Of a stretch of DNA of 21,520 bases, positions 1 through 7,381 are shown one piece after another (positions within the stretch are counted from its first letter, which is position 1; every line of letters begins with the position of its first letter). Below the pieces are notes generated by a model. That model saw only the letters and a program-made list of their open reading frames with translations, made no database searches and had not been told where the DNA came from. The position numbers were made by a program, and so were the translations under genes. Origin of the DNA: an uncultured Alphaproteobacteria bacterium (GTDB lineage: Bacteria; Pseudomonadota; Alphaproteobacteria; RF32; CAG-239); contig CAKQRQ010000015.1 of NCBI GenBank assembly GCA_934271465.1, forward strand, positions 1 to 21,520, given 5' to 3'.

Positions 1-60
<60 letters not shown>

Positions 61-80
61 CAAGAGCACAGTTTTTGACA

Positions 81-116
81 AATCCCAAAGGGAGCAAAAT
101 CCCTTTGGGATTTTTT
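81..116 (+). terminator. Rho-independent terminator upstream of the repeat-protein gene
   Basis: A perfect 13-bp stem (81-93 with 100-112), loop GCAAAA, is followed by a run of T (111-116). It ends only 24 nt before the Shine-Dalgarno sequence of the next gene. Either it closes a gene left of the window or it acts as an attenuator for the gene at 154. A consensus-like TTGACA sits at 75-80, but I see no matching -10. Confidence 0.85.
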
Positions 117-153
117 GTGCATCATTTTAACAAACAGATAAGGGAGAAGGAAT

Positions 154-2763
154 ATGAATAAGGAACTTGAGCAAATTAAGGAACGCATTGAGAAAGAGGG
201 TTTATCTGGAGCTTATACACCGATATTTAATATACTTCAGAAAGATAAATCTCCAGAGCTTAGAAAAGATGCCTTTGAAACGATGAAAGTTGCTCTGCAG
301 TCGGATAAGAATGATGGGAGTAGCTTGGGAATGGCTTATTGGGTTATGGGGAAAATTGTTGTTGCAAATCCAGAGCTTGGAAAAGATGTCGTTGAGATGA
401 TGAAAGTTGCTCTGCAGTCGGATAAAAATGATGTCTTGAGAAGTGCTTATTGGGTTATGGAGGAAATTATTGTTGCAAATCCAGAGCTTGGAAAAGATGT
501 CTTTGAGACGATGAAAGTTGCTCTGCAGTCGGATAAGAATGATGGGAGTAGCTTGGGAATGGCTTATTGGGGTATGGGGAAAATTATTGTTGCAAATCCA
601 GAGCTTGGAAAAGATGTCTTTGAGATGATGAAAGATACTCTGCAGTCGGATAAAAATGATGTGAATAGCTTGGGATCTGCTTATAATCTTATGGGAAAAA
701 TTGTTGATGCAAATCCAGAGCTTAGAAAAGATGTCTTTGAGGCGATGAAAGTTGCTCTTCAGTCGGATAAAAATGATAGTGATAGTTTAGGAGCGGCTTA
801 TGATGCTATGGAGAGAATTGTAACAACAAATCCCGATCTTGACAAAGATGTCTTTGAAACGATGAAAGCTACTCTGCAGTCGGATAAAAATAATTGGATT
901 AGTTTGGGAGCGGCTTATGATGCTATGGAGAGAATTGTAACAACAAATCCCGATCTTGACAAAGATGTTTTTGAGACGATGAAAGTTGCTCTGCAGTCGG
1001 ATAAAAATAAGGGGGGGCATTTAGGAGATGCTTATGGGGTTATGGAGGAAATTATTGTTGCAAATCCCGAGTTAAGAAAAGATGTCTTTGAGACGATGAA
1101 AGAAACTCTTCAGTCAGATAAAAATGATTGGCGTAGTTTGGAAAAATTTGGTGATATTATGAGTCAGATTTCACTCAAAAATCCAGAGCTTGGAAAAGAC
1201 ATTTTGGAAACAATGAAAGCTGCTCTGCAGTCGGATAAAAATAGCAGAAGGAGTTTGGAACTAGCATATTCGGTTATGAGTAACATTGGGAACACAAATC
1301 CAGAGTTAAGAAAAGACATCTTGGAAACGGTAAAAGTTGCTCTACAATCGGATAAAAATGACTACAATACGTTGAAGCAAGCTGATTCAATTATGAGGTG
1401 GAGTCTCAAGACAAATCCGGAAGATGTTTTGGAAACACTGAAAATTGCGATGCAGTCGAATAAAGATGGCTATGTTTTGGAATACGCTTATGATGTTATG
1501 GATGACATTGTGTGTAAAAATCCAGAGTTAAGCAAAGATGTTTTAGAAACGATAAAAGTAAATCAAGGTAAAGGTTACTCGATTATGGAGACAATTTTGG
1601 ACATGCATCCGGAGTTTGGAAAAGATGTTTGGAAAGTGGTAAAAATTAAAATGCAGTCGGATGGAAATAGTGCGTCTTCTTTTGAGGAAGCTTATAGGGT
1701 TATGGGGAAAATTTTGGGCACGAATCCCGAACTTGGACAAGATATGTGGAAGACAACGAAAGTCTCTTTGCAGTCGGATGAACATCATTGGATGAGTCTT
1801 CAGAAAGCTTATAATCTTATGGGGAAAATTTTGAATACAAATCCAGAGCTTGGAAAAGATATGTGGGAGACAATGAAAGGTTCTTTGCAGTCGGATAAAA
1901 ATGATGCAAATAGCTTTGAGAGTGCCTATAGAACTATGGAAATAATTTTGTACACGAATCCCGAACTTGGGCAAGATATTGGACAAGATATGTGGAAGAC
2001 AATGAAAGGCGTTTTGCTGTCGGGTAAAGTTAGTGGAAGTGGTTTTGGCGGAGCATATTCGGTTATGAGAGAAATTAGAAACGCGAATCCGGAACTTGGA
2101 AAAGATATGTTGGAAACAATGAAAGTTTCTTTGTATCCAGATTATTGTGACGTGAAGACTTTGCGAAATGTTTATGGGATTATGGGGAAAATTTTGGATA
2201 CAAATCCCGAACTTGGAAAGGATGTTTTGAAGACAATGACAGACTCTGTATTGTCGAATCAAAATAACGGGGATAGTTTGGTTGAAGCATATTCGGTTAT
2301 GGAGAAAATTTTGGATAGGAATCCCGAGCTTGGAAAGAAGGTGTTTGAAGTTCTTGAAGATGGATTGTACGATGGTGGTTCGAGAAATGAATATCAAGAA
2401 TATTTTGACGGAAAAGCGACAGATAAAGGTTTTTCAATGTTAGTAAATATTGTCAATCGTTCTCCTGATTTGATAGGTCGTTTTCAAGGCAGGGTAAGGG
2501 CTGCTGCACAAAGCGGTAATAAATATGCCGCAAAACATCTTGCGTGTTTAAGATCTATGACAGCGGACAAAAAAAGTGTTGCTTTGCGTATTGCTGCTCT
2601 GGGAGCACGCCGAGATGAAATCAGCGGAGTGGTTGTGGCTGATAAGATTGCAGAAAAGCGTCGGACAGGGGAAATTAAAGAACCTATAACACGCAGTAAA
2701 GGCAAAGAGCTTTCTTTAGCCATTCAAGAGCAAATTAAAGCAGCTAAAGAAAACAGAAAGTAA
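154..2763 (+). CDS. Large alpha-helical tandem-repeat protein (about 19 x 39 aa)
   Basis: An 869-residue protein with no signal peptide or membrane segment, so probably cytosolic or exported by an unseen route. After 32 N-terminal residues, residues 33-769 are about 19 repeats of usually 39 residues. The repeat pattern is N-P-E-L-G-K-D-V-F-E-T-M-K, then L-Q-S-D-K-N-D, then S-L-G-x-A-Y-x-V-M-G-K-I, which would form two helices per unit joined by a charged loop: an alpha-solenoid like HEAT or TPR proteins, though it matches neither consensus that I can recall. Two units (near residues 410-475) are shortened and one carries a small internal duplication (GQDIGQD). The last 100 residues are a different, Lys/Arg-rich region. 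The start is supported by AGGGAGAAGG 3 nt before ATG. Function unknown; solenoids usually bind proteins. The gene is richer in A+T than its neighbours and has its own terminator. Confidence 0.85.
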   Translation: MNKELEQIKERIEKEGLSGAYTPIFNILQKDKSPELRKDAFETMKVALQSDKNDGSSLGMAYWVMGKIVVANPELGKDVVEMMKVALQSDKNDVLRSAYWVMEEIIVANPELGKDVFETMKVALQSDKNDGSSLGMAYWGMGKIIVANPELGKDVFEMMKDTLQSDKNDVNSLGSAYNLMGKIVDANPELRKDVFEAMKVALQSDKNDSDSLGAAYDAMERIVTTNPDLDKDVFETMKATLQSDKNNWISLGAAYDAMERIVTTNPDLDKDVFETMKVALQSDKNKGGHLGDAYGVMEEIIVANPELRKDVFETMKETLQSDKNDWRSLEKFGDIMSQISLKNPELGKDILETMKAALQSDKNSRRSLELAYSVMSNIGNTNPELRKDILETVKVALQSDKNDYNTLKQADSIMRWSLKTNPEDVLETLKIAMQSNKDGYVLEYAYDVMDDIVCKNPELSKDVLETIKVNQGKGYSIMETILDMHPEFGKDVWKVVKIKMQSDGNSASSFEEAYRVMGKILGTNPELGQDMWKTTKVSLQSDEHHWMSLQKAYNLMGKILNTNPELGKDMWETMKGSLQSDKNDANSFESAYRTMEIILYTNPELGQDIGQDMWKTMKGVLLSGKVSGSGFGGAYSVMREIRNANPELGKDMLETMKVSLYPDYCDVKTLRNVYGIMGKILDTNPELGKDVLKTMTDSVLSNQNNGDSLVEAYSVMEKILDRNPELGKKVFEVLEDGLYDGGSRNEYQEYFDGKATDKGFSMLVNIVNRSPDLIGRFQGRVRAAAQSGNKYAAKHLACLRSMTADKKSVALRIAALGARRDEISGVVVADKIAEKRRTGEIKEPITRSKGKELSLAIQEQIKAAKENRK
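250..2460 (+). repeat. 117-bp tandem DNA repeats inside the helical-repeat gene
   Basis: The protein repeats are also visible as DNA repeats of about 117 bp. Units 1 and 3 share long identical stretches, and units 5 and 6 are near-copies (around 786-870 and 903-987). Blocks such as CTCTGCAGTCGGATAA recur almost unchanged in the 5' half, while units in the 3' half have diverged. This points to recent duplication in the 5' part of the gene and makes it prone to repeat-number change and to assembly collapse. Confidence 0.9.
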
Positions 2764-2783
2764 TTAAGTGGTGATGATAAAAG

Positions 2784-2815
2784 ACCGGAGTTCAAAACAA
2801 GGACTCCGGTTTTTT
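2784..2815 (+). terminator. Terminator of the repeat-protein gene
   Basis: An 8-bp GC-rich stem, ACCGGAGT (2784-2791) with ACTCCGGT (2803-2810), an 11-nt loop and a six-T run (2810-2815), 20 nt after the stop codon. It also shows that the nitroreductase reading frame, which is open back to 2768, should start further downstream. Confidence 0.85.
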
Positions 2816-2884
2816 GGTCTTGCATTTGGAAAAAATAGGCTTATTTTAAATATAGTTTTTTTATTTTCAAAAGGAGAAATGACG

Positions 2885-3400
2885 ATGTTTTTGGAAGCAG
2901 GGCTGTTGACGCGCCGGTCGGTGCGCCAGTTTGAAAAAGGACGGACAATTCCACATCAGGATATTGAAGATTTGCTTAAGATTGCCATGTATGCGCCGTC
3001 GGGTTATAACAAACAGCCGTGGGAATTTGTCGTTGTGGAAGATGAAACTCTTAAAGAGCAAATTACGCAGATTCATCCGCATGCCTCTTTTTTGAAAGAT
3101 GCCTCTGCGGCGATTGTGGTTTGCGGCAATACCGAGGAGCAGCTGGATGAAAACTTTTGGCTGTTGGATACGTCCGCTGCGGCCGAGAATCTGCTTTTGG
3201 CCATTCACGGCAAAGGTCTTGGCGGGTGCTGGTGCGCGGTTTATCCGTATGAAAAGCGCATGAAAGAATTTCAGGAGATTTTGAACCTGCCGGAACATAT
3301 CAAACCCAATGCGATGATTGTGCTGGGATATCCGGCAAAAATTCCTGTTCAGCCGAAGGATCGCTTTAAGCCCGAAAAAATTCACTATAATCGGTGGTAG
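2885..3400 (+). CDS. FMN-dependent nitroreductase family protein
   Basis: A 171-residue protein of the short nitroreductase family, whose members are usually FMN-binding homodimers that reduce nitro compounds, quinones or related substrates with NAD(P)H. Visible hallmarks are the N-terminal RRSVR at residues 10-14 (FMN phosphate contact), the APSGYNKQPWEF segment at 37-48 and the glycine-rich LGGCWCAVYP segment typical of the flavin site. I chose ATG 2885 because AAGGAG (2871-2876) is 8 nt upstream; ATG 2879, two codons earlier, is too close to it. The frame is open back to 2768, but that stretch contains the previous gene's terminator. The gene is monocistronic, bounded by terminators on both sides. 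The physiological substrate cannot be read from the sequence. Confidence 0.9.
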   Translation: MFLEAGLLTRRSVRQFEKGRTIPHQDIEDLLKIAMYAPSGYNKQPWEFVVVEDETLKEQITQIHPHASFLKDASAAIVVCGNTEEQLDENFWLLDTSAAAENLLLAIHGKGLGGCWCAVYPYEKRMKEFQEILNLPEHIKPNAMIVLGYPAKIPVQPKDRFKPEKIHYNRW

Positions 3401-3411
3401 ATTATTTTTGT

Positions 3412-3498
3412 CGACAGGCGCTCATCAAATCGATCGCCATTCGGGTTCAGAGCGAACTTGGGAAAGGCTCTGTGGTTGAAATCCTGCTGCCAATGTAA
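3412..3498 (+). pseudogene. Remnant of a histidine kinase C-terminus (HATPase domain end)
   Basis: Just after the nitroreductase stop codon, frame +1 (3421 onward) reads LIKSIA, then IRVQSELGKGS, then VVEILLPM and a TAA stop at 3496-3498. This matches the last part of sensor kinase ATPase domains (pattern: L-x-K-x-I-x-x-x-H-G-G-x-I-x-V-x-S-E-L-G-K-G-S, ending in L-P). The HGG segment expected between SIA and IRV is missing, and no start codon or upstream domain exists, since the nitroreductase gene occupies that space. I read this as the scar of a deleted kinase gene. It is short, so chance resemblance is not excluded. Confidence 0.5.
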
Positions 3499-3503
3499 TT
3501 TCA

Positions 3504-3545
3504 TCAAAAAACTTCCTGTTTGGGCTCAAACAGGAAGTTTTTTGA
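3504..3545. terminator. Bidirectional terminator between nitroreductase and aaxC
   Basis: A perfect 19-bp stem (3504-3522 with 3527-3545) with a four-base loop GGCT. It carries an A-run on one side and a T-run on the other, so it can end transcripts from both converging strands: the nitroreductase (+) and aaxBC (-). It lies 16 nt past the aaxC stop codon. Confidence 0.92.
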
Positions 3546-3560
3546 GGCAAATAGTCTGTT

Positions 3561-5042
3561 CTAGACTGTAACGAGGCCTCGCGCGAGGGCATAGATTGCT
3601 GCAATGGCAATAATGACCAGAAGCACTGCAAACAGGCACTCAGGCTTTGTCATCGCCTTTTCTTTTGGGGCGTTTTCTTTGCGGGCAACCACAAAGACCG
3701 GAATGCCAAGGGCGATGATAATAACCGCCAACATCAGGTATTGCAAACCGGCGGCATAGATCAGCCACAAGGCATAAACTGTGCCCAAAATCGACGTAAT
3801 CAGCGCGCCCGAACGCTTGTAAATTAATGTGGATGGATATTCGCCGTCTTCGCACATTTTCCAAAGATAAGCACAGGACGCAAAATAGGCCGGCAAGACC
3901 ATCACGCTGGTGATAGAGAGCATGGTGTTCCAGGCATTGTTTGAAAAATAAACCAACAGTAAAAACAGCTGCATGGCAATGGACGTGACGACAAGCGATA
4001 CTGATGGCGCACCGTTTTTGTTCTCGGCAGCAAAGGCTTTGGGAAATGTGCCGTCTTCAGCTGCAGCCTGTGGAATTTGCGCCGTGACCAAAGTCCACGC
4101 CAACCAGCTTGTCAAAACCGAGATAACCAGTCCAATGTTCATAACCCAAGCACCCCAGCGTCCGACGGCGTGTTCCAAAATGCCTGCGGTGGACGGATTG
4201 GCTACGGCTTCAAGCTCGGGCTGCGACATATAGCCGAACGGCAAAATGGACAGCAAAATATAGATAATCAGGCAGCTTAAAAAGCCTAAAATGGTCGCAG
4301 GGCCGATAATTGACGGAGATTTGGCGCGTCCGGACATCACAACGGCGCCTTCAATGCCGATAAACGCCCACAATGTGACCAACATGGTGCTTTTGATTTG
4401 GGTGCTCAGACCGCCGAGTTTGGCTTTTGTCGCGATGGCTTCACCCCAGAAATCAAAGTCAAACTTGTCAAAGTGGAACAAAAAGGCCATTACAAGAACG
4501 AACAGAATCAACGGAACAATTTTGATAATCGTGCCGATGGTGTTGACAATACTGGCCTGTTTGACGCCGCGCAAAACCAAAAAGTTAAAGAACCAGATAA
4601 TCAGCGATCCGCCGATAATGGATGGCAGGTTGTTTCCGCCGGCAAAATGCGGCGGGAAAAAGTAGTTTAGCGCGTCCATTGTGATGACCGCATAGCCGAC
4701 ATTACCGCAAACTTGGCACAGCCAGTAAGACCAGCCGATTGTAAATCCGGCATAGCGCCCGAATCCGGCGCGGCTGTAAGAATAAATGCCCGTTGTCAAA
4801 TCAGGACGGGCAAGCGATAAAATAGAAAAGGTGCGGGCGATGAAATAGATTCCGAGGCCTGTGATAATCCAAGCCAGCAGAACCGCGCCCGCAGAAGCGC
4901 CGGCGGCCATATTTTGCGGCAAAGAATAAATGCCGCCGCCGAGCATGGAACTGACGACAATGGCCGCTAAAGCCAGCATGCCCAGCCCTTTGGTGTTTGT
5001 TCTATTTGGCACCGCGGCTGATGATGAATTGTTTTTGCTCAT
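3561..5042 (-). CDS. aaxC: APC-family amino acid antiporter, probable arginine/agmatine exchanger
   Basis: A 493-residue inner-membrane transporter of the amino acid-polyamine-organocation (APC) superfamily with about 12 hydrophobic segments. The first helix carries SSMLGGGIYSLPQN, the unwound substrate-binding region of basic amino acid antiporters, and the central AFIGIEGAVVMSGRAK motif is also typical. Sequence alone would fit arginine/ornithine (ArcD), lysine or arginine/agmatine exchange. I favour arginine/agmatine because the gene lies 64 nt downstream of an AaxB-type arginine decarboxylase on the same strand, the pairing known from Chlamydia (AaxC). The exchanger would bring in arginine and expel agmatine, using up one cytoplasmic proton per cycle. 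The start follows AAGGA at a 7-nt spacing. The C-terminus ends at a two-way terminator. No AaxA-like porin gene is adjacent. Confidence 0.85.
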   Translation of the reverse strand: MSKNNSSSAAVPNRTNTKGLGMLALAAIVVSSMLGGGIYSLPQNMAAGASAGAVLLAWIITGLGIYFIARTFSILSLARPDLTTGIYSYSRAGFGRYAGFTIGWSYWLCQVCGNVGYAVITMDALNYFFPPHFAGGNNLPSIIGGSLIIWFFNFLVLRGVKQASIVNTIGTIIKIVPLILFVLVMAFLFHFDKFDFDFWGEAIATKAKLGGLSTQIKSTMLVTLWAFIGIEGAVVMSGRAKSPSIIGPATILGFLSCLIIYILLSILPFGYMSQPELEAVANPSTAGILEHAVGRWGAWVMNIGLVISVLTSWLAWTLVTAQIPQAAAEDGTFPKAFAAENKNGAPSVSLVVTSIAMQLFLLLVYFSNNAWNTMLSITSVMVLPAYFASCAYLWKMCEDGEYPSTLIYKRSGALITSILGTVYALWLIYAAGLQYLMLAVIIIALGIPVFVVARKENAPKEKAMTKPECLFAVLLVIIAIAAIYALARGLVTV

Positions 5043-5065
5043 GGTTATTTCCTTGTCAATTTTTG

Positions 5066-5091
5066 AGGGGCGAATTTTGATATCCGCCCCT
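5066..5091 (-). other. Intercistronic stem-loop between aaxB and aaxC
   Basis: AGGGGCG (5066-5072) pairs with CGCCCCT (5085-5091) around a 12-nt loop in the 64-nt gap between the two genes. There is no T-run on the minus strand, so it is not an ordinary terminator. It could stabilise the upstream message or tune aaxC translation relative to aaxB. Confidence 0.5.
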
Positions 5092-5106
5092 TACAACTTT
5101 TTCTTT

Positions 5107-5691
5107 TTAATTTTGGGCAACAGGGGCGTGGTCAAAGTTTAAGAAGCCCATGGCTGTCAAGCTGTAACCAAACTGCTGTTTGATATTGACGAAATTATGC
5201 CACATCTGAAATTCGGAATGTTTTTCAACGCCGCGGATTTCAAGCTCGTGTTTGAGTGATTTGTTGAGCCACATTTCGGCATGACCTTTGGCGATTTCGT
5301 CATCAATGAAGGTGTCGAAATATTCAACATATTCGGCAGCCCATCCGCCGATTAATTCGCCTTTTTTGTCTTTGCCCCAGCAGACGCCCAGTCCTGTTGC
5401 GATGGCTTTGTGTTCGTCGCGGCTGGCGCCGTTGCCGGCCATAATAACTTCCAAAACGGCACCATGTTTGAATTGCGAGACAATTTTGTCATTCAGCGGA
5501 ATAATTTTGCCGTATAATTCTTTGGGCAAGACGGAAGTGTAGGGAACAACGTTAAAGTTTTCGATTTTGGCTTCCATCAAAGCCGAATCGTAGCAGAAAG
5601 TTTCAAAAGGTTGGGGCGGAATGCCGTCATCGGCCTGTCCGGCACCGGTTGTGATAAAAGCAAAAGTAGGATAGCGAACGCCTTCAGTCAT
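5107..5691 (-). CDS. aaxB: Pyruvoyl-dependent arginine decarboxylase (AaxB type)
   Basis: A 194-residue proenzyme that converts arginine to agmatine and CO2, consuming a proton. The enzyme cuts itself and turns the new N-terminal serine into a pyruvoyl group. Here the cleavage motif reads NVVPYTSVLPKEL with Thr52-Ser53 at the expected junction, the same numbering I recall for chlamydial AaxB. The flanking blocks PPQPFETFCYDSAL, FKHGAVLEVIMAGNGA, GLGVCWGKDKKGELIGGWAAEYVE and HSEFQMWHNFVNIKQQFG also fit chlamydial AaxB closely, and much better than the archaeal PvlArgDC form. Length matches the family (about 195). Translation starts at ATG 5691 after TAGGAG. The antiporter gene follows, giving a complete arginine-agmatine acid-resistance or arginine-depletion module. 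Horizontal exchange with Chlamydiae-like bacteria is an inference. Confidence 0.92.
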   Translation of the reverse strand: MTEGVRYPTFAFITTGAGQADDGIPPQPFETFCYDSALMEAKIENFNVVPYTSVLPKELYGKIIPLNDKIVSQFKHGAVLEVIMAGNGASRDEHKAIATGLGVCWGKDKKGELIGGWAAEYVEYFDTFIDDEIAKGHAEMWLNKSLKHELEIRGVEKHSEFQMWHNFVNIKQQFGYSLTAMGFLNFDHAPVAQN

Positions 5692-5713
5692 GGTTTAATT
5701 CTCCTAAAAAACG

Positions 5714-5753
5714 GTTAAAATAAAAAGACAGCTCGTTTTCGCAAGCTGTCTTT
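5714..5753 (-). terminator. Terminator after pfk, or attenuator in the aaxB leader
   Basis: AAAGACAGCT (5724-5733) pairs with AGCTGTCTTT (5744-5753), a 10-bp stem. On the minus strand it is followed by CTTTTTATTTT. It ends 8 nt before the TAGGAG of aaxB, so no promoter fits between hairpin and gene. Two weaker hairpins (around 5795-5812 and 5772-5791) precede it on the minus strand. Confidence 0.8.
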
Positions 5754-5815
5754 ATAGGTAATTCCTGAAGGCGTGCTTTCAACACGTCCGGTATCCTATC
5801 TTAAAGGATAGGCTT

Positions 5816-6895
5816 CTAGATTTCGCCGATGTAAATACCGAGTTCTTTGGCGGCTTTGACGTATTTTCCTTTGACGTCAACCAAAGTCGTTCCGGCTTTG
5901 ACGACCTCGGAGAGCTTGACAGCCGAAACTTCGCCGTCTTTCCATACAACCATTTTGCCGTCTTCGCCTTTTTCCAAAAGCTCAACAGCCTTGGCACCGA
6001 ACAAAGAGGCCAACAGGCGGTCAAATGCTGCCGGAACGCCGGAGCGTTGCAAATGTCCCAAAGTCGTGGTGCGGAATTGAAATTCTGTATAGCGTTTGTT
6101 AATCTCACCGCACAGATATTGGGCAATGCCGCCGTAAACCATCTCGCCGACCATGTTTTTGCGGTTGCTGACGGGGCTTCCGTCTTCGGTTTTGACGCCT
6201 TCGGAAACCATAATAACAGCATGATTGCGGCCGCGGGCTTTGATTTCTTTCAATTTATTGATAATTCCGTCCAGACTATAGGGAATTTCCGGAATCAGGC
6301 AGATATCCGCATTGCCGGCCAGCGAGGCATGCAAAGCCAAATGTCCTGCATCGCGCCCCATGACTTCGGTAATCATTGCGCGGTTATGGGAACGGGCTGT
6401 TAATTCCAAACTGTCGATAGCGTCCGTGCAATATTGAACAGCCGTCTGAAATCCGACGGAAAACTCCGTGATGGGGGTGTCATTGTCAATTGTTTTTGGA
6501 ATACCAATGATTTTGACCAACGATCCTTTGCACATGTTGGAGACAATGTTCATGCTGCCGTCGCCGCCGATGACAATAATAGCGTCCAGCCCCAATTCAT
6601 TAATACCGATAGCAAATCTTTTAGAGACTTCCTCAAGAGATTCGATGCGCAGACCTTTGTTCAAGGAGCCCAGATAAGAACCGCTCAGACGGGGCCAGGG
6701 CGAATCGCAGAAATTTTTGACAGTCAAAACTTCATAACGATGAGGCTTTTCGGTAATTCCTTCCGTTCCGTCGTGGATGCCGTAAACTTCCCAACCTCTT
6801 TTAGACGCGGCGGAAACAACCGACGCAATAACGGCGTTCAATCCGGCGCAGTCTCCGCCGCTGGTCAAGACGCCGATCCGTTTTATTTTTTTCAT
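5816..6895 (-). CDS. pfkA: 6-phosphofructokinase
   Basis: A 359-residue phosphofructokinase, which phosphorylates fructose 6-phosphate to the 1,6-bisphosphate in glycolysis. The N-terminal TSGGDCAGLN, GGDGS at 110-114, PKTIDND at 133-139 (catalytic Asp) and MGRDAGHLAL mark the family. The Gly in GGDGS favours ATP as phosphoryl donor, whereas the Lys of PKTIDND is the residue seen in pyrophosphate-using and mixed-group enzymes, so donor use should be treated as open. I chose the start at 6895 (MKKIKRIGV) because AAGGAG lies 8 nt upstream; the frame continues nine codons further to 6922, but without a ribosome site. The gene is divergent from the DUF465 gene and is followed by a terminator. Confidence 0.92.
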   Translation of the reverse strand: MKKIKRIGVLTSGGDCAGLNAVIASVVSAASKRGWEVYGIHDGTEGITEKPHRYEVLTVKNFCDSPWPRLSGSYLGSLNKGLRIESLEEVSKRFAIGINELGLDAIIVIGGDGSMNIVSNMCKGSLVKIIGIPKTIDNDTPITEFSVGFQTAVQYCTDAIDSLELTARSHNRAMITEVMGRDAGHLALHASLAGNADICLIPEIPYSLDGIINKLKEIKARGRNHAVIMVSEGVKTEDGSPVSNRKNMVGEMVYGGIAQYLCGEINKRYTEFQFRTTTLGHLQRSGVPAAFDRLLASLFGAKAVELLEKGEDGKMVVWKDGEVSAVKLSEVVKAGTTLVDVKGKYVKAAKELGIYIGEI

Positions 6896-6916
6896 TCTTA
6901 AGACTCCTTTTTTTGA

Positions 6917-6945
6917 TTGCAATGCATGTCATTTTGTAGTATACT
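6917..6945 (+). promoter_or_regulatory. Sigma70-type promoter of the DUF465 gene
   Basis: A -35 TTGCAA (6917-6922), a 17-nt spacer and a -10 TATACT (6940-6945) would start transcription near 6952, about 68 nt before ATG 7020. It lies inside the divergent pfk upstream region. The AGTATACT palindrome around the -10 could serve both strands. Confidence 0.6.
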
Positions 6946-7019
6946 AATACAGATTTAAGAAAAATATTCTACAAAAAAATATGTTTTCAGCAGATTTTTT
7001 ATGAAAGGACCATTATCTG

Positions 7020-7232
7020 ATGTTTACTCAAGACCCAAACGCCCAGCTGATGAAACAACTTTGTGAGCTGAAACTTGAAGAACGTCGGGTTTGTTCGGAC
7101 ATTCGTCACCTTGTTAAAAATAATGCCACAATCGACTTTTTTAAAGCCAAGCAGCTCAGCACGCAGCGTTCAGGCGTTAAGAAAAAAATTAAAACGGTTG
7201 AGGCTAGGATTATGCCCAATATCATCGCCTAA
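7020..7232 (+). CDS. DUF465/YdcH-like small coiled-coil protein
   Basis: A 70-residue, charged, all-helical protein. Its second half (KAKQLSTQRSGVKKKIKTVEARIMPNIIA) matches the ending of alphaproteobacterial DUF465 (YdcH/SlyX-like) proteins, which typically read L-K-x-x-K-L-x-L-K-D-x-I, then L-x-P-D-I-I-A. The length is typical. Such proteins form short antiparallel coiled coils; no biochemical function is established that I know of. It has its own promoter (6917-6945) and AAAGGA 10 nt before the ATG. The sequence after it (7233-7618) is gene-free. Confidence 0.75.
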   Translation: MFTQDPNAQLMKQLCELKLEERRVCSDIRHLVKNNATIDFFKAKQLSTQRSGVKKKIKTVEARIMPNIIA

Positions 7233-7270
7233 AAAAGTTTGCTCTTTGGGCGGCTAATCACAAAAGGGGC

Positions 7271-7320
7271 GGCGTGTAAAAATTCATGTAGGTTTATCTA
7301 CACTAAAATTTTTACACGCC
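7271..7320. repeat. Structured repeat element, copy A
   Basis: A 14-bp perfect outer stem (7271-7284 with 7307-7320), an internal loop (CA on one side, CTAA on the other), then an inner stem TGTAG (7287-7291) with CTACA (7298-7302) closing a six-base loop. The primary sequence is closely similar to copy B about 110 bp downstream. Confidence 0.8.
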
Positions 7321-7381
7321 GACTTTTGTTTCTATCCGCCTCAAATATCAGACTTTTTCAAAAGGAGAGCAATTTGCGCGG

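Noticed and set aside
75..80. TTGACA as a -35 for the repeat-protein gene
   Set aside because: The position 17 nt downstream lies in the terminator stem and has no -10-like sequence.
1543..2397. Long minus-strand frame opposite the repeat-protein gene
   Set aside because: It is the periodic mirror of the 117-bp repeats, has no ribosome site, and shows no family resemblance.
2768..2884. 39-codon N-terminal extension of the nitroreductase frame
   Set aside because: It contains the terminator of the previous gene and lacks a ribosome site; AAGGAG supports ATG 2885.
7239..7372. Inverted pair TTGCTCT/AGAGCAA as ends of a small transposable element
   Set aside because: The arms are only 7 bp and no target-site duplication is visible; I kept it only as a detail of the repeat-rich region.
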